DNA of 64,000 nucleotides from assembly GCA_911728435.2 (NCBI GenBank), contig OU452199.1:38513253-38577252 (forward strand), read 5' to 3'. Below, one piece after another: positions 41,301-48,114 of the stretch (the stretch's first letter is position 1; the number at the start of each line of letters is the position of its first letter). Made by a program: the position numbers and the translations under genes. Below the pieces are notes generated by a model. That model did not search any database. It saw nothing but the letters and a program-made list of their open reading frames with translations, and was not told where the DNA came from. Source of the stretch: Apoderus coryli. Lineage: Eukaryota; Arthropoda; Insecta; Coleoptera; Attelabidae.

Positions 41301-42970
41301 AGAAAAAACCTAAAGATAACTTACGCCCAGAAGGCGATTTTGATCGTCCGCAGAAACCTGGTTACCAACCAGGTGGACGCCCATCTCCTTCTAGACCCCA
41401 GGACAATCTAAGACCGGAAGGTGAATTTGAGACCCCTGTTAAACCCAAATATGGCCCTGGAGAACGTGCAGACATCGTGAGGCATCCAGATAATCTTAAA
41501 CCAGAAGGTGATTTTATTGGTACACCGAAGAATCGAGACGATTTCAAACCTACTAAAGGAGAACGGGCTCCAGTTAGAAAACCACAAGATAATCTTAAAA
41601 TGACAGGTACTTTTGAAGATACCACTGTAGCAAAGTCACAATACACTGTTGTACGCGGTGAACGTGCTGAAATCAAAAAACATGAAGATCATCTGAAAAT
41701 TGGAAGTGGCAAAGTGGAATATACAACAACCACAAGAGATTCTTTAAGCCCCAAGCAATCACCACAACAAGTTTCACCAGCAAGAAAAACAGTAGTTGAT
41801 AAACGTCGTCATATGGAGTCCCAAATCACTTTAGGTGATGACAAAACTTCGATGCAAACCACTAATCAATCGAATTATCACACTTATACTAGAAAAGTCG
41901 ATAGAAAAACTGTTGTCGATCAAACAGACACTAAAATAATCGATAAACACATTACTGATAAACGCACAGATGTGCAAACAATCAATAAGCAATCAACAGA
42001 TGTTACTGATAAACGCACAGATGTGCAAAGAATAAATAAGCAATCTACAGATGTTAACACCGATGTTAAAAAGCTGGATGATGGTACAATAGTAAAGGTA
42101 ACACGTACTGTCACTCGTCATATTCATGGAACTGATGGACCAGTCGAACAAAATGGTCACCAAGTTAGTGAACAGCATATTAAGAAAGATGTCTCAACGA
42201 AGAGTAATGAGATTCGAAAGTCTACTTCACATACGCATGTGCACCAATCACAGCAACATGTTGAAAATAGGAATATAAATGAGCATATTGAGAACCGCAA
42301 TTCTACAAGTAATATTACTCAAAATAATATAATTCATTCTTCATCAAGTCATACAGATGTCAGAAATAAACAACAACATAGTTCTCATCACCGAAAGAGT
42401 ACAATCAGTTCCGAAGATATCAATAATCAGATCTTACACCGCAAAGGATTACAAACGTCTACAGAAGCACTACACGCCACAAGTTCTTCAGCATTGGATA
42501 TGCGAAAATCTGTGTGCAATCTACATGATCAGGGTCGTACTGTCGTCAACACTGACCGACAGAGCTTAAGCTCAATGCATCGCTCACAACAAGAAGCCGA
42601 TAGAAGAAGTCATCATCATTCCAGCTCTTCAACCAACTATCAAGTGATTGAGCGTCCTCAAAAGATTGTGCGTAGAGACAATCTATCCGTTGGTGGTCAT
42701 TTCTACGGTCAATCCGAAGCGAAGTCCTACGGCGAATTTACCAAACAACAAAACATACAGAAAATCGAACGTGTTAATCGTCGATCCAACGTTTCGAACA
42801 TTACTTTGGGCGATAGTAACGTACACATAGTCACGTCGTACAAGAAGGAGTACTCTCCACGAAATGTGGGACCTTGTCCAGCTGTTCTGGTTGACAAACC
42901 TACGGGACCATTTAAACATACCAGAGACACGAAGTCTCATAAATTCTATATGCCTGTTATTACTAAGTAA
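2..42970 (+). CDS. Giant SAXO/FAM154-like repeat protein, 5' end outside the window
   Basis: Joined exons: <2-2308, 2373-2521, 32911-33053, 33388-33474, 33660-33746, 33821-34621 and 35034-42970 (TAA). All junctions are GT-AG with matching phases (0, 2, then 1 at every later junction), and the sum is 3837 codons without an internal stop. Order: Ser/Thr/Asp-rich region (1-769), basic linker, Cys motif with C811, C813, C816, C818 and C823, then DNLRPEG-type repeats to about residue 3385. After these come a VDK/TDVQ-rich stretch, two ITLGD motifs (about 3456 and 3781) and a conserved-looking C-terminus with VGPCPA and KHTRDTKSHKFYMP. The C-x-C-x2-C-x-C-G-R-H-x-C-P-H motif is known from the N-terminus of SAXO proteins, which bind and stabilise axonemal microtubules. 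A cytoskeletal role here is inferred. Unlike SAXO1, the motif is internal and the repeats are far more numerous. No signal peptide or membrane segment is seen. Confidence 0.88.
2373..2521 (+). CDS. Exon carrying the first half of the Cys-rich SAXO-type motif
   Basis: 49 codons plus two bases. It begins NEIENITNIKKV, continues Lys-rich, and ends CICELCTC followed by a split Gly codon at the donor GTAAGT (2522). Read on without splicing, the frame stops at once. The split codon is completed by the A at 32911, giving GGA. Confidence 0.88.
2764..3170. mobile_element. MITE with TA-type ends
   Basis: The left end reads TACAGGGTGTCCC, then AAAAGTAATGGTAAAT. The right end, reverse-complemented, reads TACAGAGTGTCCC, then ATGAGTAATAGTAAAT. 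The 407-bp element has no coding capacity. The termini resemble Tc1/mariner ends, so it was probably mobilised by such a transposase. Confidence 0.75.
3171..7429. other. Intronic stretch without recognised features
   Basis: AT-rich sequence with only short chance ORFs. I see a CT run near 3984 and an ATT microsatellite near 6006-6024, and nothing else that I can support. Confidence 0.5.
7430..8360 (+). repeat. Direct tandem duplication, about 474 bp per copy
   Basis: Copy 1 starts at 7430 and copy 2 at 7904, both with TACGGCT followed by TTTTAGTTTAAGCAATTTG. They stay nearly identical through TTGTATAATTATAATATA near 7858 and 8334. Each copy gives a 77-79 residue minus-strand ORF, which is simply a shared chance ORF. 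Copy 2 is cut at its right end by the mariner element at 8360. Confidence 0.88.
8360..10616 (+). mobile_element. DD41D (rosa-type) Tc1/mariner element with long TIRs
   Basis: Flanked by TA at both ends. The terminal inverted repeats are about 137 bp (8361-8497 and about 10479-10615) and near-identical, containing TTCATTAATATTGC and an internal second copy of ACAGGGTGTT. Between them lies a transposase ORF broken by one frameshift. The element is inserted in the second copy of a local duplication. Confidence 0.9.
8695..9785 (+). pseudogene. DD41D mariner-family transposase, one frameshift
   Basis: Starts at ATG 8695 (MNYTNSEMCDMHF). The N-terminal helix-turn-helix region (FVYSLANGNSLAARRLYEEK) matches the DUF4817 type found in insect mariner-like transposases. 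The catalytic half has FTDEANFS (first Asp), FMHDGAPPHF (second Asp) and SPDLNSLDFFLWG (third Asp). I count 41 residues between the second and third Asp, which is the DD41D or rosa spacing. The reading frame shifts by one base between about 9100 and 9125, near the CCCCTAAGGG run, so two overlapping ORFs (to 9165, and 9129-9785) make up the gene. The enzyme would cut and paste the element at TA. The single lesion and matching TIRs suggest recent inactivation. Confidence 0.88.
10617..11639. other. Intronic stretch with little recognisable content
   Basis: AT-rich, no coding evidence. A transposon-end-like TATACAGGGTATATC sits near 11470. Confidence 0.4.
11640..13440 (+). repeat. Satellite-like tandem array, about 544-bp period
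   Basis: The marker GTAGGTTATCTTATATCAAAG recurs at 11964, 12509 and 13052 (spacings 545 and 543). Inside each period a weaker monomer returns, carrying (A/T)TTCGAACGCC(T)(A/G)TG and then a T-rich run and AGGTT(A/C)TATTCTAT. Full periods also contain AAAATCCGTTAAGTGG followed by TTTTTGAGTTATCACGG. A unique left flank (11640-11900) includes GAGGCACGAATAGCTCTC. Related copies occur at 20838-21660 and, inverted, at about 26490-26860. Confidence 0.85.
13441..13884. repeat. Half copy of a foldback element
   Basis: Nt 13441-13680 matches the right arm of the foldback element at 23041-24235. Shared landmarks are AAACCATTACGTGTG, CAAAAACGAAACGTCGTAG and AAGTAACAATGAGAAAGTGC. It ends in a TIR-like GGACACACTGTATA near 13882. 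Confidence 0.7.
13885..15850. other. Intronic stretch without recognised genes
   Basis: Contains isolated transposon-end-like motifs (ACAGGGTGTTCAAAAATTAA near 14043; GGACACTCTGTATA near 15740) without recognisable partners. ORFs here are short and give no family signal. Confidence 0.4.
15855..16105. repeat. T-rich low-complexity tract
   Basis: About 250 bp made almost only of runs of T broken by AA, TAA and GAA. It may be a remnant of A-tails on the opposite strand or simple slippage. Confidence 0.8.
16741..17690 (-). mobile_element. 5'-truncated non-LTR retrotransposon (Jockey/CR1-like reverse transcriptase end)
   Basis: Reading the minus strand, the product carries NLYLNIDKSFSVSYTRKINP, FKDIGVWFDGKLSF, GFIVRNSKEFVTP and RSKLEYASVVWNP. 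This is the C-terminal part of a LINE reverse transcriptase. At least one frame change occurs near 17510-17560. The minus-strand 3' end is an AAATAAATAAATAAA tail (plus strand 16741-16757), as expected for such elements. It is a dead copy inside the intron. Confidence 0.85.
17691..18470. other. Intronic stretch without recognised features
   Basis: I see no coding or repeat signal that I can name. Confidence 0.35.
18470..18980 (-). pseudogene. Decayed mariner transposase fragment (DD34D type)
   Basis: Minus-strand fragments in several frames spell the mauritiana/SETMAR-like order: GVTKVSARWTPRM, KQKQQRALY, MNLSPSR, KKAHQE, LIIKIK, TGEYYT, then EQLKEAIREKRRHKSR. Stops and frame changes break it throughout, so it is an old, inactive copy. 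Confidence 0.8.
18981..20529. other. Intronic stretch; coding-like but unassigned fragment near 19625-20250
   Basis: Plus-strand 19625-20250 has pieces with coding-like composition (for example EWINSFDEEEEDYISI and VVNVQETAFQEELNE), interrupted by stops. It is probably a decayed transposase or captured gene, but I cannot name the family. Confidence 0.35.
20838..21660 (+). repeat. Diverged copy of the 544-bp satellite
   Basis: Shares TTTTTGTCGTGTATTTTTAA, TACTATTTACGAACGCC and GTAGGTTATCTTATATCAAAG with the array at 11640-13440. It ends with GTGGATACAGACAGACA, a motif common at the edge of insect repeats. Confidence 0.8.
21744..22353. mobile_element. 610-bp MITE with perfect terminal inverted repeats
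   Basis: GAGCCCTCTAGATGCAAAAC at the left end is present inverted at the right end, with ATATG-type flanks on both sides. There is no credible ORF. Internal short repeats carry AGTTTTGCA. Confidence 0.85.
23041..24235. mobile_element. Foldback element with arms of several hundred bp
   Basis: Ends are TACAGGGTGTCTC (left) and, reverse-complemented, TACACTGTGTCTA (right). The left arm contains TTTCTCATTGTAACTTTT, ACTACGACGTTTC and ACACGTAA-AGGTTTA. The right arm contains the same landmarks inverted (AGTAACAATGAGAAA, GAAACGTCGTAG, TTAAACCATTACGTGTG). Together the arms could fold into a hairpin spanning most of 1.2 kb. It is non-coding. Confidence 0.82.
24325..24502. mobile_element. Small MITE related to the 20530-22557 ends
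   Basis: The left end has TTAGCAATAACACC and CATAGGAC. The right end, inverted, has TCGCTAATAACACC and CATAGGAC. About 175 bp long. Confidence 0.5.
24503..28840. other. Intronic stretch, mostly unassigned
   Basis: AT-rich with no gene signal. It contains an inverted satellite copy (about 26490-26860) and several palindromes, which are listed separately. Confidence 0.4.
26490..26860 (-). repeat. Inverted partial copy of the satellite array and its left flank
   Basis: Reverse-complemented, it reads the flank GAGGCACGAATAACTCTC, then the ACATCAGCTAT region, and the GTCGTGTATTTTTAACACC and GCTGCATTTTGTAGGTTATG segments. These match 11640-12380. Confidence 0.75.
28842..29210 (-). pseudogene. Decayed DD41D-type transposase C-terminus
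   Basis: The minus strand reads RWIGRGGPHL, SSDLNPLDFFMWGHLR and ENLPVNEE-like pieces with frame breaks. This parallels the intact WIGRGGAQPW and SPDLNSLDFFLWGHLK of the 8360-10616 element. It is bordered by ACAGGGTGT motifs at 28844 and 29195. Confidence 0.75.
29655..31487 (+). CDS. Spliced 591-residue putative transposase (DUF7869-like)
   Basis: Exon 29655-29827 and exon 29885-31487, with donor GTAAGT and acceptor TTTTTAG joining an AAT codon. ATG 29655 (MSDTSSENN) is preferred over non-ATG upstream starts. The N-terminus is Lys/Arg-rich (SLKRRKKHPNKWKQNKRK). Residues 60-180 are basic and probably bind DNA. CSEC at about 251 looks like half of a metal site. Then come ISFDYIQNLPLP (D311), FSDGCPGQNRN (D388) and HSFLPCDRDFG (424-434). 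I associate the SDGCPGQN and HSFLPCDRDF pair with the insect DUF7869 proteins. An RNase H-like DDE fold using D311 and D388 is an inference. The gene lies between inverted repeats, so a transposase role is more likely than a host gene. A domesticated gene is the alternative. Confidence 0.75.
31522..31527 (+). terminator. Polyadenylation signal of the transposon gene
   Basis: AATAAA lies 35 bp after the stop codon, still inside the right end of the element. Confidence 0.55.
32259..32555. mobile_element. 297-bp MITE
   Basis: The left end reads TACAGGGTGTTTCATAATAT then GTGGGACG. The right end, inverted, reads TACAGGGTTTCATGATAT then GTGGGACG. Flanking TA is present on both sides. No coding capacity. 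Confidence 0.85.
32556..32910. other. End of the large intron
   Basis: No feature seen apart from the T-rich tract and TTTTTAG acceptor at its right end. Confidence 0.4.
32911..33053 (+). CDS. Exon completing the Cys motif and starting the DNLRPEG repeats
   Basis: Acceptor TTTTTAG ends at 32910. The exon encodes RHTCPHKTDEPHLHPEG and then one more divergent repeat ending in DHLHPEG. The donor GTAAGA follows 33053 in phase 1. Its first residues finish the C-x-C-x2-C-x-C-G-R-H-x-C-P-H motif started in the exon at 2373-2521. Confidence 0.88.
33064..33102 (+). pseudogene. Relict 3' half of a repeat exon
   Basis: The bases encode VKKPQDNYLHPEG-like residues and run straight into a donor-like GTACGT. 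This matches the 3' half of an 87-nt unit. There is no acceptor that keeps it in frame, and a TAA separates it from the preceding exon. It is probably the remains of an exon duplicate. Confidence 0.6.
33250..33290 (+). ncRNA. Degenerate hammerhead-like motif
   Basis: CTGATGA at 33254-33260 and GAAAC at 33277-33281 flank an imperfect stem (GGCATC with GATCCC). The cleavage-side sequence is ATGTTAC rather than ATGTC, and the outer stem does not pair. It is likely a decayed Penelope-type ribozyme within the intron. Confidence 0.4.
33388..33474 (+). CDS. Single-repeat exon 1 (87 nt)
   Basis: Acceptor ATTTCAG ends at 33387 and donor GTAAAT starts at 33475. The 87-nt exon is phase 1 at both ends and encodes exactly one 29-residue unit, from DFEKRRPEEW to DNLRPEG. 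Its size and symmetry let it be gained or lost without changing the frame. Confidence 0.9.
33660..33746 (+). CDS. Single-repeat exon 2 (87 nt)
   Basis: Acceptor TTTACAG ends at 33659 and donor GTAATG starts at 33747. It has the same 87-nt length, phase and layout as the exon at 33388-33474, and encodes one unit beginning DFEKRRPEQW and ending DNLRPEG. Confidence 0.9.
33821..34621 (+). CDS. Exon with nine or so fused DNLRPEG repeats
   Basis: Acceptor ATTCCAG ends at 33820 and donor GTAAGA starts at 34622 (phase 1). It encodes successive 29-residue units alternating a KR-type (EEWKPGDRAPVKKP) with a pro-type (PAERPKQKKP). The end is a divergent unit (RVVEDYKVIHGERADVV) with DNITIGGEF. Most units inside it have no introns, whereas the two preceding exons hold one unit each. 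Confidence 0.9.
35034..42970 (+). CDS. 7.9-kb terminal exon: tandem DNLRPEG repeats and C-terminal domain
   Basis: Acceptor TTTCAG ends at 35033 and the frame is open for 2645 codons to TAA at 42968. The first 120 residues are non-repetitive (GDFTGE-like, Thr-rich), so translation does not start at the first ATG here. From about nt 35410 to 41610 the sequence is a tandem array of 87-nt units, each ending DNLRPEG or a variant. Nt 40070-40640 holds older divergent units (GEWDIRRR, GDFTDSR). The tail after 41700 is Ser/His/Gln/Thr-rich, with two near-identical VDVTDKRTDVQ-type units. Its last 35 residues contain VGPCPA and HTRDTKSHKF and look conserved. Confidence 0.92.
36614..39136 (+). repeat. 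Higher-order tandem repeats inside the terminal exon (87-nt unit, 522-nt block)
   Basis: The marker unit containing SPIGPAE(K/R)RSPIKHDDN recurs with its codons for Pro-Ile at 36614, 37136, 37658, 38093 and 38615. The spacings are 522, 522, 435 and 522 nt, that is six, six, five and six 87-nt units. Neighbouring blocks are close to identical at the DNA level, including silent positions, which points to recent unequal exchange or gene conversion. The 435-nt interval shows one unit lost or replaced. Confidence 0.9.
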
Positions 42971-44275
42971 ATGATTTTCTTTTTTTCATTCCATTAATTT
43001 TATTTTGGAGACTGTTATATTGGAGATTGCATTTTGAAATATTTCATAAAATACTCATACCAATCAAGTGGTTGTAAACTAGATAATTCAAATTTGTGTA
43101 TTCATTATTTTGTAAATTTTACTCCAAAATGTCAAACTTTATTTTGACACTGCAGTGTATTTGAGAAATTACTTGTTTATCAGTTTAAGTTAAAATTAAT
43201 AATCCAAAATAGAATTCAAAACGCATTATCCAATTTATTTAAATTAGTATTATTAACATTTTCTAACATTGTGATAAAGAGAAATTTATTATTATGTTAA
43301 CAATTTAATTGTTTTATTTAATATATGCCTAGTATAGATATTTCAAAAACGGTAATAAGGGCGAAAAATAGTTTGCAAACTTGTATTCAAATGCTTTGTT
43401 TTTTTGTTGATTAGCATTTTCTATTAATTTACCATATTATATAAAGCCTAATATATAGTACTACTAAAATGCTTTTGATATATTATGATTTTGTTATTAT
43501 TTATGCTTGAATAAATTTATTTTATAATTTTTCATTTATTTTGTTTATTTGCTTCAGTTCCTTTAGAATTTGGTTTATATTTTTGTACTGTATGAAATAA
43601 TCCATGTTACTTTTGGTGAACAAAAGGAAACTTCTGGATACAAAATGTTTCTTATTATTTAAAGAAAAATAATTCACCATCATGTAAGGTGACTTACGTG
43701 AAATTTGGTGTAAAAAGGAAGTGTAGAGTTTGTAAACAAATTAAGTAAAATTAATAAATTCCTATTTATAAATTACTGTTTTTTTTTTCTGTAACCTGTA
43801 GTTAGTTATTGCAACTCTACATATACAGGGTAAGTAAGGTTTTTGTTGCAGGACTTTAACAACATTTAGAATATAATTTTTTAAATGAAAAAAGAAGTCC
43901 ATATTAGAGTGGAGTATTTTAATTAAGGGGAATTGAAATAAAAGAGTATCATCCACAAAATATCTTTAATAATAAAATAAAGGAGATTTCCTACCAGACA
44001 TGTTTCGTCAGCGTAAACCTGACCCCAGGACAATCTAATTGCAATTGCAATAATATCTTATTATTAATGGACGTCAGTTCCTTAATACTATTAAATACAT
44101 TTTTGTCTGTTTCAGTGTCGGTTGTGTCGCCCCAGAACTTTCCCGAAACGATATAATATAATAAAAAATATATGACCTGCGTAACGAAACAGAATTTTAA
44201 TAATAATTATTAATGTATTATTTTCAATAAACTAACAAACTACCTACTTTATTAAAAAATTAGAAAAAAAAAGTA
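42971..44275. other. Intergenic region between the giant gene and the secreted-protein gene
   Basis: AT-rich 3' UTR and spacer. It contains an ACAGGG-type transposon end near 43826. Near 43994-44030 (minus) a degenerate hammerhead-like segment keeps GAAACATGTC and a 5-bp GTCAG/CTGAC stem, but its CTGATGA box is lost. Confidence 0.45.
43510..43515 (+). terminator. Candidate polyadenylation signal of the giant gene
   Basis: AATAAA lies 540 bp after the stop codon, in a T-rich context. It is the best match I see before the next gene. Confidence 0.4.
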
Positions 44276-44343
44276 TTGCCAGAGCTGGGATTCGAACTCA
44301 GAACCTTCCGCATGCGAACCGCACGCTCTATCAATGACGGCAA
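44276..44343 (-). pseudogene. tRNA-like sequence, probably a decayed tRNA or SINE head
   Basis: The minus strand has GAGTTCGAATCCC (a near-perfect B box), a TTGATAGAGCG segment in the A-box position and a TTCGCAT loop that would give a CGC (Ala) anticodon. The outer 5' TTGCC can pair with GGCAA at the 3' end. The anticodon stem next to TTCGCAT does not pair well, so a working tRNA is unlikely. Confidence 0.45.
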
Positions 44344-44630
44344 AAAAACCCTCTTTCAAATTATTGTATTATATCCTCAGTCGCTATACTAATAAAAAAC
44401 AAGAAGAATTTTTTGATGACATTTTTTATATCTAGTAATTTAAATTGGATAAATAGCGAGACTTATGGGTAGTTTATTATTTGCTAAGTTATTATATTTT
44501 ACTTATTAAAATCACTCTATGCATAACGAAAAGCATGCGAAATATTTTATACTGAAACTATGGTAGAACTATGGTAGTATAGGAATGCTAGTAGTCAGCA
44601 TTCTTATATTATGGTTCTGCTGTGTCTGTG

Positions 44631-44638
44631 TATAAATA
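44631..44638 (+). promoter_or_regulatory. TATA box candidate
   Basis: TATAAATA lies about 200 bp before the ATG of the secreted-protein gene. The implied start site near 44660 would give a leader of about 175 nt with short upstream ATGs (for example at 44719). Confidence 0.4.
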
Positions 44639-44837
44639 GTTTATAAGTTTTAGTTTGTTGTATAATAATTCTTGGAATTTATACATCTTGAACTTAAGAA
44701 CACTCTCTGAAAACTAAAATGAAAGTGGTGGAGACTGCATTGTCCATGGGATGTCCAAACAGTTCAACCACCAGCAAATTCACTAAAACGTAAACAGACT
44801 GACGTGAAATGTCGGCAAATTATACACTCGTTTTATT

Positions 44838-47800
44838 ATGAATTTACGTAAATATTTAGTATTGATAAGTATGTTAATAAATCTACATAAATTTGCTTTA
44901 TTGGAAGAAATTGAGAACAGGTGAATAATCCTCTGAGATCAACACAAGAATAATCACATTGAAATTACACAAATCGAATTAAGATAGACTTATTATATTA
45001 TAAGTAGATATGGTTTTAGGAAATCACAAATTGCACCAATTGCTCAAGATGCTAGAAAAATTGACCGTTTGAATAGAGATTCAAATAAAAATTCTTTTAC
45101 AAGTGAGGATATCAGTAAATTAGAACAGTGTGCCGTTATGTATAAAAACCAAGAACCAATTGGAATTCTACAGGTAGGAACATGTCCTAATATTTATCTC
45201 TGGAAACAAAAAATAATTACTATTTACCTACATTCAAAAAATGTTTGAATATTACATTTCCTTAATACCAAATGTCCGAAAAGTCATACTACAAATGTCT
45301 TATGGAACAAATTAAAAATAATTGTACTAGGTTATCCCTTTTCAAACCCAAATAACTTGGCAACAGTGTAACGTAGCGGATGAGGTTATACCGTCGTTCG
45401 ATTATAGATTGAGCGTTGGTCAGGTGTTCATCGTGCGTTCATTATTGAGGCATTTTTCAAGAGCAAAGACTCGTACACAATTGCAAGGTGAAGGATTTTG
45501 TGGACACTTCAATATTAGGCGTGTGGAGGGCGCACCAGGTACAAATTTGGTCAAATCGTGGGTGGGAAGGTTTAGAGAAATATTCCGTTTTAGCTTTGAT
45601 TTGAGAATTTCGCGTATTTTTTAGCCGCGATCGTACGAAAGACCAGTTATGTTTCCTCAAGTCAGTCAAATTGATTTTTCCTTACAACATATTCTAGATC
45701 TATTTTTATATTTCTCAAGAATCTTCTTCTTTTTTAGCCTTACTTAGATTCATACAGACTCCTTCCTGTCAATGGCGAGCAGATTCCAGTTGAAATTAGT
45801 CCTGTACCACTCAAAAAATCCCTAATTGACGTAATATATCCCACTCAATTAGATGCTGAAGATCAACCATCAATCAAAAACGAAGACCAATTGAGTCAAT
45901 ATGCTGACGATCGTTATCCATACATTTTTGCCAAATTTAAGATTGACAGTAAAGTTGACAAATCTCTAATCCATCCTAGAGAGACTATTGAACAGCCAAA
46001 ACCTAAATCATTGCGGAAGCGTGACTTAAGTCAATTTAATTTACAACAAGGTAATTTCGAACCGGACACTTTAGATGATGAATTAAAAACTATTTTAATA
46101 GACATGGGCTTAATAGACGATGACAATACTGAGATGGTCAAAGAAAAGGAAAAACGTGAAGCTGAAGATGAAAATCTCGAAATTGGTACCAATAAAATTA
46201 ACCTGGTTAAGGCAAAATCCTCAAAGACAAACAGTAATTTGAGTAAAAGGGAAAATAATAACGATCATGAAGATCAATCAGATGATTCTGCCGATGAATT
46301 GAATGACAGTGGAATGGAAAAACATCTACCTGTTGAAATCTTCATGAAACATTTAACGCCAATTGAAATTTCAGAGGAATCAGATGATGCAATTGAGAGG
46401 AAGCGTAAGGAGTCAAATTCTGATTCTAAAAAAGAAACTGAAAAAACTAGTGAAGACGCTGAAAAAGTTAAAGAAGAAAAACATGATGAAAACCCACAAG
46501 CTGAAAGTAGTTCTGCTTTAGAAGAAGAGCAAGAACAATCTAGAGGAAAACGTGAAAATGAAGAAGTGTCGTCTACATTAACAAATAATGAAGAAGCTTC
46601 AGTCACTTCACTAGAACCCAACGAGAAACGTGAAGAGGCAATAAATAATCGAAAGGATGAGGTTTCTAATTATGAACAAGAACTTCTAAGACAGATCCGT
46701 AGTGAAATTAATAAACTTAAAGCACAAGTGAAACGGGAAATTAATGAAGAAAACGGAAATTCCGAGTTTCAAGTTAGTGAAGGTACAAATCAACGTCGTA
46801 AAAGACAAGTCGCACTAAATACATTGTTAGATGAAGAAACTCGTAATTTGGATCCAGTACTAGTTCACGAGGAACGACTGGTTCCAAGGAGGAGAAGGAA
46901 ACGTGGTGCGGTGTTTGAGGAAGGAACTGTATCATCAACTGACAGTTCAACAGTTGTTTTAAGAGGACATAAGCCTAATCAGCCTACAGTTAACAATCAA
47001 AATTTAGATAAATTAACATTATTAACAAGGCAACCTATAAAACCTGTAAAAGTTAAATCAGCAACTGATTTTAGTGTAACCTTTACAAAATCTTCCTCAC
47101 AATTCGTAAAATTTAGACGGCAGAAACGTAGAAAACGATTTATCGGAATAAATCCAATTTTAAAAGGATTTGAAACAATTAAAACGTCGATGAAACAAAA
47201 TAGTAGTAATCCAAAGGCATCCAGTAAAAATGGCTCTACACTGGAAAATCAAACTGCTGAGACTTCGAGAAACTCTTCAATAATTAAACTTCGAACTCTG
47301 AAGCAATATGATGATGATTATACCTTTATCAATAAAGCTAACGTAAAATCAAAATCTGAAGGAACAAGATCGCATATTAGAACTAAACGTGAGACTTCAA
47401 ATATCAATCAAGATGATGCAAATGATTTAGCCTCATGTGGTGGCAAAGAGAAAAAACCAAATTGCCATTGCAGCAAAAGCGGTGAAGGCTGCAAGTGTGG
47501 AATAGTTAAAGATCACGCAAGTGTAAATAATGAATATGAAACATACGATGAGATTGAGGATAATAAGAAATCAGCTGAAGAATCAAACAATCTTGAAGAG
47601 ACTGAGAATGAAGATTTAGGAAGAGAAGAGCGTCAACTCAATTATAACGATCCCTTTAGTGGAAAATACAAAACTAGGCAACGGAAATCAATACCAGCAT
47701 TTGAAGACGGTGAATATTATTTGGATTTGTATCCAGCTATCTACAGAATATCCCCAATCAGAGAGTTTTCAAGTAAATTACGGAAGAAAAGACAAAACTT

Positions 47801-48077
47801 TGATGATTTAGTTGCACTTCATGGTGGAGCTACTGTACTAAACCATTTAGCAGCTGTTAAAAGACGAAGTATGTTGCCACTACCGGACGATAGATTCCTA
47901 CATAGTAGATTTCGAAGAAAAGTTGGGAGTTCTACTAACTCAAATAATCCTAACGAGCAGCAATCTTTAATAAATATGTCTGATGAGGATTTGTTTGGTG
48001 CTTTACCGCAGGGTTATGTAGGTGAATTAGCGCGGTACAAAAGAGTAAAAAGAGATAAACGAAATGTAAAGCACTAG
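44838..48077 (+). CDS. Predicted secreted, highly charged proprotein of 858 residues
   Basis: Exons 44838-44920, 45020-45173 and 45738-48077, with introns of 99 and 564 bp and GT-AG ends (GTGAAT..TTTTAG and GTAGGA..TTTTAG). Phases 2 and 0 match and the total is 859 codons. The ATG at 44838 gives MNLRKYLVLISMLINLHKFA, a clear signal peptide. The mature part is Glu/Lys/Asn-rich. Furin-type sites include RRKR at about 433, RRRKR at 464, RRQKRRKR at 540 and RKKR at 762, and KR pairs recur throughout. A Cys cluster with SCGG, NCHCSKSG and GCKCG lies at about 646-668. The C-terminal 100 residues (DDLVALHGGATVLNHLAAV, ALPQGYVGELARYK) look structured. I do not recognise the family. A multi-cleaved secreted or matrix protein is an inference. 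Confidence 0.82.
45400..45625 (+). pseudogene. Mariner-type DUF4817 fragment in the second intron
   Basis: The plus strand has pieces like FIVRS, FCGHFNIRRVEGAPG and LVKSWVGRF in two frames. These match the N-terminal helix-turn-helix of insect mariner-like transposases. No catalytic half follows. It is intronic to the 44838-48077 gene. Confidence 0.7.
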
Positions 48078-48108
48078 GATGGGAATATATTGTTTTCAAT
48101 AGTATTTA

Positions 48109-48114
48109 AATAAA
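48109..48114 (+). terminator. Polyadenylation signal of the secreted-protein gene
   Basis: AATAAA is 31 bp after the TAG stop at 48075. Confidence 0.6.

Noticed and set aside
35410..41610. CRISPR-like or satellite interpretation of the regular repeats
   Set aside because: The repeats are coding, in one frame, with an 87-nt unit and no spacers.
35231..42970. A separate gene starting at ATG 35231
   Set aside because: The frame continues upstream to a good acceptor at 35033 and phase matches the exon ending 34621, so this ATG is internal.
45891..48077. A 728-residue gene starting at TTG 45891
   Set aside because: The frame extends back to the acceptor at 45737, and two more exons give an ATG with a signal peptide.
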